Shown piece by piece: positions 22,756-35,189 of a stretch of 64,000 bases of DNA. Position 1 is the stretch's first letter, and each line of letters opens with the position of its first letter. The notes beneath the pieces were generated by a model, which ran no database searches, had not been told where the DNA came from, and worked only from the letters and a program-made list of their open reading frames with translations. Source of the stretch: Ampullaceana balthica (taxonomy: Eukaryota; Mollusca; Gastropoda; Lymnaeidae); assembly GCA_944989445.1 (NCBI GenBank), contig CALYLW010000124.1, positions 675,001 through 739,000 of the forward strand, written 5' to 3'. The position numbers and the translations under genes were made by a program.

Positions 22756-24140
22756 AAATCCTTTATATTAACTCGTGGCGTCTGTTTGCTTTTTTGCCGA
22801 AAAAATATGGATCGATTTTAAACTACTTCCCCGTATGCTAGCGAGCTGAAATTTTGCAGGCAGACTCGTGCCAACGATAAAAATGATCTATCAAAATTTC
22901 AGATCGATTGAATGTACTGTAATTAAATTTTTAGATTATCTCTATGTTGCATATTAATTTTTGTGCTAGACTGTCACTGTGTGTATTATATTGAACAGTC
23001 TTGTTTAATATTTTCCTGTCGCACGGTGCGGTGCGCATTATATTGACGATACTTTAAAGAAAAAATATATTCCGATCTGTAAATGTTTATGCTAGTCTGT
23101 CTCGCGGTGCGCTTTATATTAAACATGTTTTACAACCCTTATCCCGTGATCAAATCCAGCTGAAATTTTGCAGGCAGACTGTGGTAGTTTTTTTTTAGTT
23201 TTTGTTTATTATTAATCCTTATATATTTTATACATAACTAAAATTTTGGTTTTTTGGATTGTCGTGCGATGCGTACTAATGAACATTCTTTTAGTTATGT
23301 CTCATATATAAAGGATTTATAGTAGCGGTGCGGAAATTAACGATTAATTTCTCAATTAATCGTTAAAAAATTGTAACGATTAAATTATTTTTAACGATTA
23401 ATCGACCCATCACTTACAAATTATTGGAAGTCAAAAAGTAAAAACATAAATAATAGAAAATAGCGGCCGATAAATAATAAATTGCCTGTCGATTACACAA
23501 ACTTTTTGGTTTTTAACTATTGACTGACGGATATGTTTAAAATGTTAATAAAATTTGACTACCATGGTTCTAACATTCGCCTACTTATCAAACCAAATGA
23601 AAAGCGTATTAAGCTATGGGCAGTAATGGAGCCTGACTCGGAGACAGAAAATGACGGCATCTCTTCTGATACATTACTGTTATAAAAAGTGGAGATGAAA
23701 GTTCCTGAATCCATTAAGCCTCTACAAAGGTGGAAACTTAATCAACACCGATATCCGATAATGTCATTCCTGGCCAAGACCGTTTTGTGCATACCAGTTA
23801 CCTCATTTCCATGTGAATGATTGTTCTGTTCGGCTGGTTATATTCTCATTTAGACCCGTTTCACTTGAACCAAATAATGTCAATACACTTGTCTTTTTGC
23901 ATAGTTGGTTAAAAGATGACATATAAAGGAGGCATTCCAGTGTTATTTAAATTTTCAACAAGAACGTTTAATACGTGTTACAAATGACATCATATATTTT
24001 AATTTTTGGCTTTAATCGAAATTAACGATTAATTAATCGTTATTTTTTTTAAGTTAACGATTAAATTTTAATTAATCATTAACAGCCCTAATTTATAGAC
24101 AAGAACTTTGTTTTTTACGGGTTTTTTATTTTATTTATGA
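22756..24140 (-). mobile_element. AAATCCTTTATA element split by a hAT insertion
   Basis: Starts AAATCCTTTATATTAACTCG (22758), carries GCTAGCGAGCTGAAATTTTG and GATCGATTG blocks, and reaches CATATATAAAGGATTTATAG at 23322. The end of the element (TTTTTTACGGGTTTTTTATT, about 24112-24131) resumes after the hAT element. An internal short foldback occurs at 23205-23322. Confidence 0.65.
23323..24090. mobile_element. non-autonomous hAT element rich in TTAACGATTAAT
   Basis: Starts TAGCGGTGCGGAAATTAACG and ends TTAACAGCCCTA. It is flanked by a perfect 8-bp duplication ATTTATAG (23315-23322, 24091-24098). The subterminal parts are full of CGATTAAT motifs in both orientations. It is related to the element at 56323. 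No intact coding. Confidence 0.88.
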
Positions 24141-24204
24141 CGATGAAAGACTTGACTGTAACTGCGATGTTTCATTTTAACTACATTCTAGCTATATAAA
24201 TAAA

Positions 24205-24450
24205 TAGAAGTAAAAAAAAGATTTTTTAAAAACCACGTTTTTATAAGCGGACTAAAAAGAAGAAAATAAATTTTTTAAATTTTAAATATCAAATACAAAC
24301 CTCGATGTAATATGAGTAAAAACATGGGGCGGGCGCTTCTCAGGCTTAACTAATTGAATTCACTCATTTTCTACAAGTCATTTGTAAACCCTAATCATTT
24401 TAGCCAAACGCCTAAAAAGCGCCCGCCCACGTTTTTAGTAATATTACATC
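24205..24450. repeat. AAAACGTGG-family inverted repeat, degenerate
   Basis: The left part, with AAACCACGTTTTTATAAGCG and ACATGGGGCGGGCGCTT, matches 16740-16850. The right part (AAGCGCCCGCCCACGTTTTT, 24418-24437) is its inverse. The element is about 240 bp with no coding. Confidence 0.7.
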
Positions 24451-25093
24451 ACTAGTGTATTACCCGTCAAAAATGACGGGAGTTTTCAAAATGGATATAT
24501 TTCAGTTTTTGTAATTGTCCCTTCTGCCTGAAAGCCGCATAGTAAATAATCAGAAAATGTAGAGACCAAGAGAGAAAAATTAAATCTCTTTTCCATATTG
24601 AACAATTTTATGCGGACGTTTGAAAATAGTGGGGTTTTTTGTTTGTTTGTTGTTGTTTTGTTTTTTTGCAACATATTTTTCAGGGTTATTTTTTTTTAGC
24701 GGTGGGCTTTCTAAAATCTAGCGTTATGAACGGACATAGCAGATTATATATTTTGATTTTATATACGAATATATGTGTTATGAGAAAACCTCCAAGCTCA
24801 GCTTAGCGTTATATAAGTTTGCATGAATAATAATGATATAATCAGGATAATAGTAAATGCATAAAGAATTACACACAGCATAAAGTGATACTGCGGAAAA
24901 GAAGTTTGAAGTTCGACGTATTAACAAATATTGCTGAGGAGTCAGCCGGACATTAACTTGCGGCATTGAATAGTGCGCACCAATATTGAGTGCACCAATA
25001 ATACAGCACAGTGCGTTAAAAATAAATTATGTGACTGTAATGTGATCCACATCACGCATATCTGTGATTTGAAGCCGTTTAAGCTTCATCGAT

Positions 25094-25610
25094 GATTATG
25101 ACTTGTCAGTTTATTCGCCCATTTGTCCATACATTATTACCACAACATTTTCAAAACATGTAAAAAATAAACTGTAATTTTACACATGTTAATAACTATT
25201 TATTTTGCATGAAACGTAGTAAGCAAAGTTTGTCACAGGATAACAGAAAAGATTAACTTATCAACTGTTAATCATATTTAAAATTTAATATCCACGTGTT
25301 AGTAATTCACATAAACGTTTTTATTGTTGTCAAGTCAGCACCTTTTCAAGATCTATTATGACTTGTCAGTTTATGCGCCCATTGGTCCATACATTATTAC
25401 CTTAACATTATCAAAAACATGTAAATACATTTTTTTAGCTATTTACAAATATGAATTACAACGAACTATTTATTTTGCATGAAACCTTTGAAGTAAAGTT
25501 AAGCACTGGATAAAAGAAAATATTAAGGTATCAACTTTAATATACACGTTTTAGGAATTCTAATAAACGTTTTCATTATTGTCAAGTCAGCATCCCTTCC
25601 AGTTCTATAT
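25094..25610. repeat. ~265-bp tandem duplication
   Basis: Two diverged units begin ATTATGACTTGTCAGTTTAT at about 25095 and 25357. Both continue through TCCATACATTATTACC, CTATTTATTTTGCATGAAAC and TTGTCAAGTCAGCA in the same order. Small indels separate them. No coding. Confidence 0.85.
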
Positions 25611-26249
25611 TAAAAGCAAAGATTTTCTATTCAAAATTAGTCTAAGACACATTGAAATATTACATGTAAATAACAATTTTAAAAAAACTATTGTTGGGAG
25701 GAGTCCGATTTTTTTTTAAATATACAAATATGCAATCTCAACGTGTATAAAAGAAAAACAAACGCTAAACTGAAGCATAAGTTGACCAATTTCATTTTCA
25801 GTAATAAATAATGGCTTTGTCGTTCAAAACGCATCGAAACTTGACAACCGAACGACAACCAATTGTAAATTTCATAATCCGAAAAACGAATGTTATATAT
25901 TAATATAGAAAATCAAATTTATAATTACGTACGTAATATTGACATGGACACATACACAAAAACGGACATTTAATATAAAAAAATAATAATAATATTAATC
26001 ACATCAAATAAAACATTGCTCTTTTTACTTCGTTCTCTTCACACATTAATAAAAGCTCAAATAATGACGTCACGTCACAATATTTTATGGTGAGCAACAC
26101 ATTTTGTTATAATCTCGAAAGCAACTTTTAATATTTTTTTATCGGGAATTACTTCGCATAGCGTAGGACTGACTCACAGACACTACTGACTTGCGTGACA
26201 ATTGCAAATCATATAGTTTTATAGTACTTAATTTATATTTAAAATTTTT

Positions 26250-26756
26250 AAAATTTATTTTCTTCTTTTTAGCCCGCTTATAAAAACGTGGTTTCTTTTA
26301 ATCTTTTTTTTTACTTCTATTTATTTTATTATTTTTAGTCTAAGTGTATGCTATGGGGAGTTTTGAAGTATTGATTATGTTCAAATATAATACGCATTGC
26401 CCGACAAACATTTACAGACTGGAAATGACTGATCTCCCCTTGATGTTAAACATGGTTTTTATGGTCGGAGTTGTTGTGAACTCGGTACGTGAATGTAATG
26501 TAAACAAGGGCAGACGGATAATACATAGGCTTATATATAGATAAACTAAAAAGTTCAATAATTTAATAACGGTACATTCAATCGATCTGAAAATTTGATA
26601 CAATGCATTGTCATCGAAGATCTATTTGTGGTAAAATTTTGAGATCTCTAGGACCATCAAGAGTGGTTTAATTTTACGGTGGCAGATTTGAAAAAATTGT
26701 GCACAGACAAACCAACAAATAGGAAGGAAAGTGAGGTAATAAAAACGTGGTAAAAG
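26250..26756. repeat. dispersed AAAACGTGG/GATCGATCTGAAA repeat
   Basis: Runs from TTTTCTTCTTTTTAGCCCGC to AATAAAAACGTGGTAAAAG. It shares AATACGCATTGCCCGACAAACATTTACAGAC (as two blocks) with 59470-59500 and the 3' half with 17265-17460. The frame at 26344-26544 lies inside and is not a gene. It is the insertion target of the hAT element at 26757. Confidence 0.65.
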
Positions 26757-27236
26757 CAGTGCTTTTTTTCTAGCGAAAAATGTTTGGGAACTCATTTCAC
26801 ATCTAATTTTGCCTTATGTCAGAAAATACTATAATAGTCTATAATTGAATTTTCCACTGAACACAAATTTTATTGTACAGATATTTAAAGAAATAAACGT
26901 TTTTATAAGAAAATAAGAGACTCAAAGAATTTATTTATAATAAAAACCGACCTGACTATATAGTTTATATGCCAAGTGGCAAACGCTGTTATTCTTATTC
27001 TACTAATAATAACTAATATGATATATATGGTCCATAGATATCATATTAGTGGAATAACAGCGTTTGCCACTTGGTTTGTTTATTTGTAAACTGTAATTTA
27101 CGTCGTTCCTGTGAGTCCCCACTGTAAAAAGGACTGACAGTAAGTAAAATGGCGACTATTTATATAAATATACACGAATCTGGCCAAAAATGTATGGGAA
27201 CTCAGTTCCCATGAGTTCCCACTGAAAAATGCACTG
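26757..27236. mobile_element. 480-bp hAT-like element with internal hairpin
   Basis: Termini CAGTGCTTTTTTTCT and AAAAATGCACTG are inverted and flanked by a perfect 8-bp duplication GGTAAAAG (26749-26756, 27237-27244). No coding. GGGAACTCA/GAGTTCCC motifs occur near both ends. Confidence 0.85.
26972..27074. repeat. 103-bp near-perfect hairpin
   Basis: CCAAGTGGCAAACGCTGTTA (26972-26991, plus TTC) is matched by its exact reverse complement, 23 bp, ending at 27074. An inner inverted pair ACTAATATGATAT / ATATCATATTAGT (27012-27051) extends the fold. Confidence 0.92.
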
Positions 27237-27431
27237 GGTAAAAGGCACACATTTGTTATACTAGGATTCGTCCTCAAATATTTTTTCAGTCGATTTAAAA
27301 ATATATTCTGGCATTCTCGAAATGAGTGTAGAAGAAGTTGTTTTTAATTAATTTGTAAAAGGCTGTTTGGTATGAAAACAAAAAAAGAAAAAGGTAAACG
27401 GAAATTTGTCTGTTCAAAGCATTAGTTCATA

Positions 27432-27900
27432 CTAGATGCCACACCGCAGACTTGCTCATAGAGAGTGCAAAGAAAGTCGGGAAAGAACGGACACAAACTA
27501 CACAGCACGAAGAAATCAGAACAACGACGAATGAAAGTCGGGGTGGGGGTGGGGGGGGGAATCGCTAACGTATTGATGGTCTCGAGACATGCGCACTGCG
27601 GTTAGCTACCTGCCCCCACCCTGCACTAACCTAGCTTGTCAACCATGAACTGTGATTGGCTGACCCTGGCGAGGGTCAGCTATGTTCGCAAAAAAGGGGA
27701 CAAGAAAGGGCACAAACATTTTTTTGTTAATTAAACAAATAACGTTTCCTCTGAGGCTTGAACCCAAAACCTTCCGCGTGTAAGGCAGACGTGTTAACCA
27801 TTACATTACAAACTACATGTTAATCTGTGAAGAAACAACGCAAATGAGCGCAAGAAGTATTGTTGGTCTTTAGATCTTGATCTTGTTCTGGTGAATTATA
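27432..27900 (-). mobile_element. Helitron-like non-autonomous element, copy A, with tRNA-Val-like insert
   Basis: The plus-strand left border is A-CTAGATGCC, that is CTAG-T on the minus strand. Shared blocks with copy B are CGCAGACTTGCTC, ACAGCACGAAGAAATC, GCGCACTGCGGTTAGCTACC, GGCGAGGGTCAGC and the right end GGTGAATTATATATA. The CTAG 3' end and AT target context suggest a Helitron. No helicase coding is present. Confidence 0.55.
27743..27814 (-). pseudogene. tRNA-Val(UAC)-like sequence inside repeat copy A
   Basis: On the minus strand, TAATGGTTAACACGTCTGCC is followed by an anticodon loop CTTACAC (anticodon UAC) between TCTGC and GCGGA stems, then TTGGGTTCAAGCC (B box). This has the arrangement of animal tRNA-Val. 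The acceptor stem pairs only partly (GTTT/AAAC), and the T stem is decayed. It is therefore a tRNA-derived segment rather than a working gene. Confidence 0.8.
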
Positions 27901-27910
27901 TATATATATA

Positions 27911-28363
27911 CTAGATACGCCCCGCGGCGTAGCATGCGCCGCAGACTTGCTCGTGGATAGTGCAAAGAAAGTGGAAAGAACAGACACAAACTACAGCACG
28001 AAGAAATCAAAACAACGCGAGTGAACGTCGGTGGGGGGAACCACCGACGCATTGTAGGTCTCAAGACATTCGCACTGCTGTTATCTACCTGCCCACCACA
28101 AATTTTTTTAAAAATTAAAAAATAATGTTTTTTCCTGGGGCTTGAATCCAGGATCTGCCGCGTGTATGGCTGACGTGATAATCACTACACTACGAATATA
28201 ATGTTATTCTGTGTGGGAACAACGCAAGTGAACGCAAGAACCATTGTTGCCCCTCTCTCCCCCACCTCCGCTTGTCAAAGCATAAACTGATTGGTCGACC
28301 CCAGCGAGGGTCATTCATCATGCTTATTTGCACATACTCGCCTTGGTGAATTATATATATAGA
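27911..28363 (-). mobile_element. Helitron-like non-autonomous element, copy B
   Basis: On the minus strand it begins A-TCTATATATATAATTCACC and ends CGCCGCGGGGCGTATCTAG-T. That gives TC...CTAG termini, a GC hairpin just before the end, and insertion between A and T, the Helitron rules. It directly follows copy A and shares its internal order, including a tRNA-Val-like part. Confidence 0.65.
28127..28197 (-). pseudogene. tRNA-Val(UAC)-like sequence inside repeat copy B
   Basis: On the minus strand, GTAGTGTAGTGATTATCACG is followed by the loop CATACAC (anticodon UAC) between TCAGC and GCGGC, then CCTGGATTCAAGCCCCAGG. The T stem is better kept than in copy A, while the acceptor stem is lost (poly-A in place of the 3' strand). 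Confidence 0.8.
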
Positions 28364-28620
28364 TATATTTAGGACAGTTTTTTTTCTTCAAAAATATTCA
28401 TTGGATTTCGATGTCAATAATTGAGAAAAAGTTTTTTTTAAATATCTTTAATGTATTAAAATTATATCATTGGTTCTGTTCTATTTAGCATTTACCAAAT
28501 AACACACATTGCATTTAGAAAGTATAGGTATGATTGTGAGACAACTCCATTGGGAAGAAGCACGCGCCAAACACTGGCTAGCTTTTAAGTATTTTGAAAA
28601 ATGCGAGAGTATCATGTAAA

Positions 28621-28908
28621 CTTTACAGCAAAGGTGAAAAAAAAGTTTTTGCTTTTTTTTATTGCGGAACGCGATAACAGATGAAATGAAGGGTGTGGGG
28701 CAAATAAAAGCTCTGTATAATACTTGCAAGGTAGAATGAAAGCTCTAGGAAACAAGACTTAAAAACTAAGTTTTGCATTCAATGTTCTTCATGGGTGAGT
28801 AGCTGACAATGCACGAAAACAAAGAAAACAAAAGTATATTTACTTTACAGCAAAGGTGAAAAAAAAGTTTTTGCTTTTTTTATTGCGGAACGCGATAACA
28901 GATGAAAT

Positions 28909-28910
<2 letters not shown>
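28621..28910. repeat. 68-bp direct duplication 155 bp apart
   Basis: CTTTACAGCAAAGGTGAAAA to ACAGATGAAATGA occurs at 28621-28689 and again at 28843-28910, differing by one T in a T run. The second copy runs directly into the (GA)n tract. Confidence 0.92.
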
Positions 28911-30080
<1,170 letters not shown>

Positions 30081-30082
30081 GG

Positions 30083-30162
30083 ACTGACTGTGATTGACTG
30101 TGATTGACTGTGATTGACTGTGATTGACTGTGATTGACTGTGACTGACGGTGATTGACTGTG
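30083..30162. repeat. 10-bp tandem repeat (GACTGTGATT)n
   Basis: About eight units of GACTGTGATT, with two slightly altered near the end (TGACTGACGG). Confidence 0.95.
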
Positions 30163-30184
30163 TATCCCCGAATGAAGTACACAG

Positions 30185-30394
30185 CAGTAACGACTTGTTT
30201 AGTACACAAGCAGTAACGACTTGTTTAGTACACCAGCAGTAACGACTTGTTTAGTACACAAGCAGTAACGACTTGTTTACAAGCAGTAACGACTTGTTTA
30301 GTACACAAGCAGTAACGACTTGTTTAGTACACAAGCAGTAACGACTTGTATTGTACACAAGCAGTAACGACTTGTTTAGTACGCACGCAGTAAC
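30185..30394. repeat. 26-bp minisatellite, 9 units
   Basis: Units CAGTAACGACTTGTTTAGTA plus CACAAG start at 30185, 30211, 30237, 30263, 30281, 30307, 30333, 30359 and 30385. The fourth has lost 8 bases. Confidence 0.95.
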
Positions 30395-31093
30395 TAAATC
30401 TTCACGATACAAGTGCTAACTGTTTTATGATTCAGTGCATGAACAGAGCGGTCGGAATTAGGGAATTTTCCGAGTCCTATTTTCCCCACAAGACCTTTCC
30501 TTCGTCCAGTCATGTTTTTCTCCACCAACTGTTTGCACTGTAGGTTATAAACTTTAAAAATTGTTTTCACTTTAAATTGAATAACAAATGATTCTCTCGT
30601 TTCAGTAGCCTTTTATTCTCTCCAAAATATTATCTTCTCCAAAAGAAGGAACATGCAGAAAGGCTCTATACTTTCAAATAAATTACCTACTTTAAGACAC
30701 ACGTCATTTTCTTAAACCTTATAAAAATATTTAACCTGATCATCTGCAAATGGCATTCCCCTTTGTGCCACCTTATGAAATACCTAGTTGTCTAAACATG
30801 ATATTTCAATTAAGTTGCATCACAACATCTCGTGTTCTATAACTTTTATCAGGCAAATATTTGGCTGTTCTGATAAACTAACGTCGCGGACCAGATCTGT
30901 CAAGCAGTTCGTAGTTTGGTGATTTTTGCTCTACTGGAAGAATTACAATACCAACTAGCCTTCTACCTGCATTTATAATTGCATCACAGCCCAATAAAAT
31001 AAATACCTTCCAAAGTGCCTTCTTAAATATCGGTTGCTTTCGATGTGCGCAACAAGGATGTGGTGAACTTCGCCAATTTGTGTGATGTATGTG

Positions 31094-31249
31094 CAGGGCC
31101 GGTCTTAGCGATTGCGGGGCCCTTTGCGGCTTAGTATGCGAAACGGATTGCGTGAAGCCTAATTTGTGTAAGGATAATGAATTAATAAGGATAATAAGCG
31201 CGGGGCCCGCTGCGGCCGCATAGGTTGCAGATGTCTAAGACCGGTCCTG
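31094..31249. mobile_element. hAT-like MITE, 156 bp
   Basis: Termini CAGGGCCGGTCTTAG and CTAAGACCGGTCCTG are inverted (14 of 15). Flanks TGTATGTG and TGTATGTA form an 8-bp duplication with one change. The interior has GGGGCCC motifs at both sides. Confidence 0.85.
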
Positions 31250-32190
31250 TGTATGTAGTTTAAAGGCAAGATTTGATCTTTAACGATTTAATTCAAATTC
31301 AAAGGGACTTTTTATAACGATTTCCTCTTTCTTTTTTATTCTAATAAAACACCATATTGACTGCTAAAAGCATTTTAAAAAATACCTTTCTTTTGCACCA
31401 GAAGTCACTCCAAAAAATTCATAGAAATATAACTTTTAAAAAATAAAGCAATTATTTTATGCCATGATCATTTTATAAAAATTAATAGCACGAGCATATT
31501 TTCATAATGCATCTATCCCAGCGTTAACTAAATTGAATAATTATTGATTAAAATATTTTATTTATTTTATTTTATTTAAATATTTTACCCATTATCGTTG
31601 ACCTTGATTTGAGGCCGATCTCATTAGACTCAATTTTTCTTATGTGACTTGGCAAAGGGCTACTCGCCTCATTTCTCCTAAGCAAGTGATTGGTCTCACG
31701 TGTCCATTTTCTTCTCTTGGGAGATTTGTTAAAATCAAAGGACCTTCCCGTTCAAATTTCTCATGTCTAGGAATTCGGGAAATTCGACAATATTTCCATA
31801 TTTTTAATGATTGAAGACTTTTTTCCACATTAATGAATTTTATGTTTAGTCCTTGACATGATATAATGGAGTTGGCGTGTACTTAGGCGGATTAATATAA
31901 CCTGATTTGCAATGTTTGTCTCCCCTTACCCCCCCCCCTTCCCCCCCCCCTCCCTTTGATCCGTAAACATAAAGATGACAAGAAGTAGACTCTCGGTCCC
32001 TTTTTTTTCTACATTGTCCAGCAAAGTAATGAATTATTATTTTTTTGTTGCGTTAGTCTTGATACAGATGTACTGTGGTACTGGGGGGGGGAGATTAATG
32101 ATCCGGTCATATCCCTTCCTCGAAACATTCCACAAAGATCATTACAAATATCTTCACAGATGACTCAGCGGAGATTGGCTTCTGTCTTGT
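31250..32190. other. AT-rich intergenic DNA
   Basis: No gene recognised. There is a C-rich tract at 31928-31952 and a G run at 32083-32090. Confidence 0.5.
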
Positions 32191-32194
32191 AAGA

Positions 32195-32340
32195 AACATA
32201 ACGTCAAGTTTATTGACTTCCCGCCGTTCGCACGACCGCGCGGCTAGTGCTAACGGCGGCCGGGACATGGCCAGCACTGCGCGCCGGCAACAAGAGACCC
32301 TTGCTCTTGGCATGCAGGAAACAATCTGGCCAGTTCAAAT
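32195..32340. promoter_or_regulatory. GC/CpG-rich block upstream of receptor 2, possible promoter or 5' exon
   Basis: This is the only CpG-rich stretch in the 4 kb before the second receptor (GACTTCCCGCCGTTCGCACG, ACCGCGCGGCTAG, AACGGCGGCCGG, GCGCGCCGGC). It stands about 1 kb upstream of the ATG, where a 5' non-coding exon would be expected if the acceptor at 33303 is real. A further acceptor-like TTTGTTTTCAG is at 32468-32478. Inference only. Confidence 0.25.
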
Positions 32341-33290
32341 TCAAAACAAACCTATGAGCTAAGGATTGGTTGTGATTTTTTTTTCCCCTAGTGAGGAATG
32401 CCATGTGTTAAGGGTTTATTTTTTTCTTTGTGTGCGACAAATGCAAAGGATTTTGTTCTTAATTAATTTGTTTTCAGTGTGAGGACAACGGATTTGTTGC
32501 CCAGAATGTTGATGAATTTAGGCCAACACGAACCCAGTGCGACAGGACGATGTTTGTTCAGTGTAGCTTTGCAGTGGTCCTCATTTCTTGGATTTCACGA
32601 GCTCGACAATCTTGAGGATTTGTGACGGAAGGCAATTTTTGGTGTTCTACAGATTTCAAGGACGTAATTGAAAGTAACAATTTCATTTATTTAGCTTATT
32701 TTTTTTAATGAAACATTTTTGAAACTCTAGGAACTGTGTCTGTTTGGGGTCGAAGCTAATTAGTGTTGTCAGTATCCGTTGACATATGTCATATTTCATA
32801 TTACACACCACAAAATAAACTGCATGATGTTTTATCTCGTTTATATTATTTTTTTTTAATGACCACTTATAATTTCACTGTTTAGCTGTCTAAAATAATA
32901 TGAACTTGTTTTTTTTCTTATTAAAAATTTATATAGAGTTTAAGGTTTGTAGCATTCAATCTCATTTTTCATAAAAACACTTTCCCTTTGGACTGGTAAA
33001 ATTGTGTATAAAAATGCAAAGATTCATCCGTTATGTCTACAGATCTATGAAACAAACTTATTTTATTAATTGTTATGTGTCTAAGGGCGAGGTTCACGTT
33101 TTATAAATTCAACTCAAGCCACTGATTGATGTTTAACATATTTGAGAGTGATTTGAAATAACTCATTGCAATCAAACATAACATTGAACTTATATGTAAC
33201 ATTTTGAAAAAGGAAGGTTTTCGTTTAAGTAGCGAATATGGATGTTCATTTAATGCGTTTTATTTCTGTCATCCACTAAAGAAATAAAAC

Positions 33291-33304
33291 TCCATAAATT
33301 TCAG
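33291..33304 (+). promoter_or_regulatory. candidate splice acceptor directly before the receptor 2 ATG
   Basis: CATAAATTTCAG ends with AG at 33303-33304, and the ATG follows at once, exactly as in the paralogue at 6449. The pyrimidine tract is weaker here. Confidence 0.4.
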
Positions 33305-34435
33305 ATGAGTTTTACATCTAACACAAGCACCGAAACATCACATCAACAATTCAGTGAAGCCACGCGCCCAGACTTCTACTACCCTGTTGGTGATGCCATA
33401 GATCAATACACCACCCCCGTACTGTGCGCCATTGGGGTGACCGGAAACACCATATCCCTGGTGGTGTGGTTACAAAGACGGATGCGCCAATCGTCGGGCT
33501 ACTACATGGTGACCTTGGCTCTCAACGACCTCATTTTTCTGGCCCTGCTCGTGGTCTTTGAACTTCACGTCGTCTGGGGCGTGCGAGCTCTCAGCTACCC
33601 AGTCGTCTGCGAGCTGTACCCTATCTTTTATCTCGCCACCCAGTTCCTGTCTACTTTCCTCGTTTTGGGCTTTACTGTTGAAAGATATATTTCCGTTTGC
33701 CATCCTTTCAAACGGGACAAATACTGCACAGTGAGGAAGGCTAAACTAGCGATAGCCTTTATGACTTTGTTTGTATTCTTCTTAACAGCGCCGTACGGGT
33801 ATTTCTTTGCCCTCGAAGACGTAGGCACAGACAAGGAGTGTCAGGTTAGACAGAGCATCAGAGAGGGTGATTTCGGATCGATCTACAACAAATACAACAT
33901 GAGCGTTGAAATGCTGTCTTTTCTAGTCGTACCGGTGATCGTATTAACCTTTAACCTCCTCGTCATAATAGAACTGAGACGGCTGTCGCGGCTGGAACAG
34001 GCTCAGCTGCACGGGTCACCACAGAGAACAGCCGCCAACACGGCTATGCTGCTGACCGTCTCATTCTACCTCATCATCACCACACTTCCGGTCTCCATCA
34101 CATACGCCTTTCAAGGAAGTGCCACCGTGGACCCCGAAGAACTCTCCACCGCCGACGACCAGACCCTCCGACTACACCACACGTATGACCTCGTTCTGAA
34201 AATCGTCAAAGAGTACGGGATCACTCACTATGTCTTCAATTTCTTCATCTACCTCATCACGGGCCGGATGTTCCGACAAGAGCTGAAGCGCCTTTTCCTG
34301 CAGCCCTTTCGGAAGATCAGCATGAGCGCCCAGCCTGAGGAGACAGAATACACCAATGACGTTAGTCGGTTCTGCATGTCGGAGCGCGGGAATCTCGGGG
34401 GTGATACAAACGGGGCGGACGAGACTTTGCTTTGA
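33305..34435 (+). CDS. class A (rhodopsin-like) G protein-coupled receptor, peptide-receptor type, paralogue 2
   Basis: A complete 376-residue seven-helix receptor in one exon. One N-glycosylation sequon is clear (N6-T-S), against three in the paralogue. Landmarks are G47-N48 in TM1, D75 in TM2, C102 at the start of TM3 pairing with C179 in loop 2, E126-R127-Y128, P210 in TM5, P262 in TM6, and N312-F-F-I-Y316 closing TM7. The TM6 toggle position is T260, not Trp. Loop 3 keeps RRLSR and EQAQLHGSPQRTAA, changed at one residue only (Leu230 for Val). The ends diverge but the last residues are again ETLL. The extracellular loop before TM7 is longer than in paralogue 1. Same strand and 26 kb downstream, so a tandem duplicate. 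The ligand is unknown; a neuropeptide is likely, chemosensory use possible. Confidence 0.95.
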   Translation: MSFTSNTSTETSHQQFSEATRPDFYYPVGDAIDQYTTPVLCAIGVTGNTISLVVWLQRRMRQSSGYYMVTLALNDLIFLALLVVFELHVVWGVRALSYPVVCELYPIFYLATQFLSTFLVLGFTVERYISVCHPFKRDKYCTVRKAKLAIAFMTLFVFFLTAPYGYFFALEDVGTDKECQVRQSIREGDFGSIYNKYNMSVEMLSFLVVPVIVLTFNLLVIIELRRLSRLEQAQLHGSPQRTAANTAMLLTVSFYLIITTLPVSITYAFQGSATVDPEELSTADDQTLRLHHTYDLVLKIVKEYGITHYVFNFFIYLITGRMFRQELKRLFLQPFRKISMSAQPEETEYTNDVSRFCMSERGNLGGDTNGADETLL

Positions 34436-35189
34436 GATTGTTCGATAGATACGGCAGACATAAAGAGAAGATGTGTTCTAACCATCAGAATGGTGACACG
34501 GATTTTGGCACCAAATCTTATACCTAATACTAAACTGATAACTAACATCTGCACCAACCTGATAAATACAAGAAACCTCAAAACATACACTAAACGATGT
34601 ATTTCCGTGTTTGTGAGCCATTGCAACTGGCTTTTGTCTAAAATGTTTATTGTATAATTTGTAAATATCTCCTATATATAATTCTAAATATTATATATAT
34701 ATATTATTATGGTTGACATGTTTTAAAGATAAAACGCTGCATAAAGAAATGAAAGATGAGATTATGTTGTTTTTTATTCAAAAGCTAATTATAGTTTTTG
34801 CAAGTATTATTTACAAAAGCTCATGGTAAAAAAATTGTTTATGATTTTATTGTATGACATTCAACACGGTTTCAGACATTTAAATAAAAAGGAGAACTAG
34901 TAGTATGAAAATCCTAAATTTTCATATAAGTTTTACAGAATAAAGCAAATATTTAGTCACTCAAGTTGTAGTCAACAGTGATTTCTTTTACAATACAACC
35001 CACACATTCTTTTAATACATTAACTCATTCGTAGAAAGTATACCTTTTTCAAATTAATACTTAAAAATAATTCACATGGACTAGACGGCTATATTTTAAA
35101 TACCCATCTTTGGCTTCAAATCTGTGTCCATCCAATTGCCGGAATCAATTCGAATCTCATATTTTGTAAGCTTTAGATTACAATTAAAG
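34436..35189. other. receptor 2 3' flank
   Basis: Probable 3' untranslated region. AATAAA occurs near 34885 and 34937. A TA-rich stretch lies at 34673-34707. No coding recognised. Confidence 0.5.

Noticed and set aside
27743..28197. Functional tRNA-Val genes
   Set aside because: Acceptor stems do not pair, and both copies lie inside repeat units; better called tRNA-derived.
33470..34626. Minus-strand frames over the second receptor
   Set aside because: Shadows of the receptor; no independent signal.
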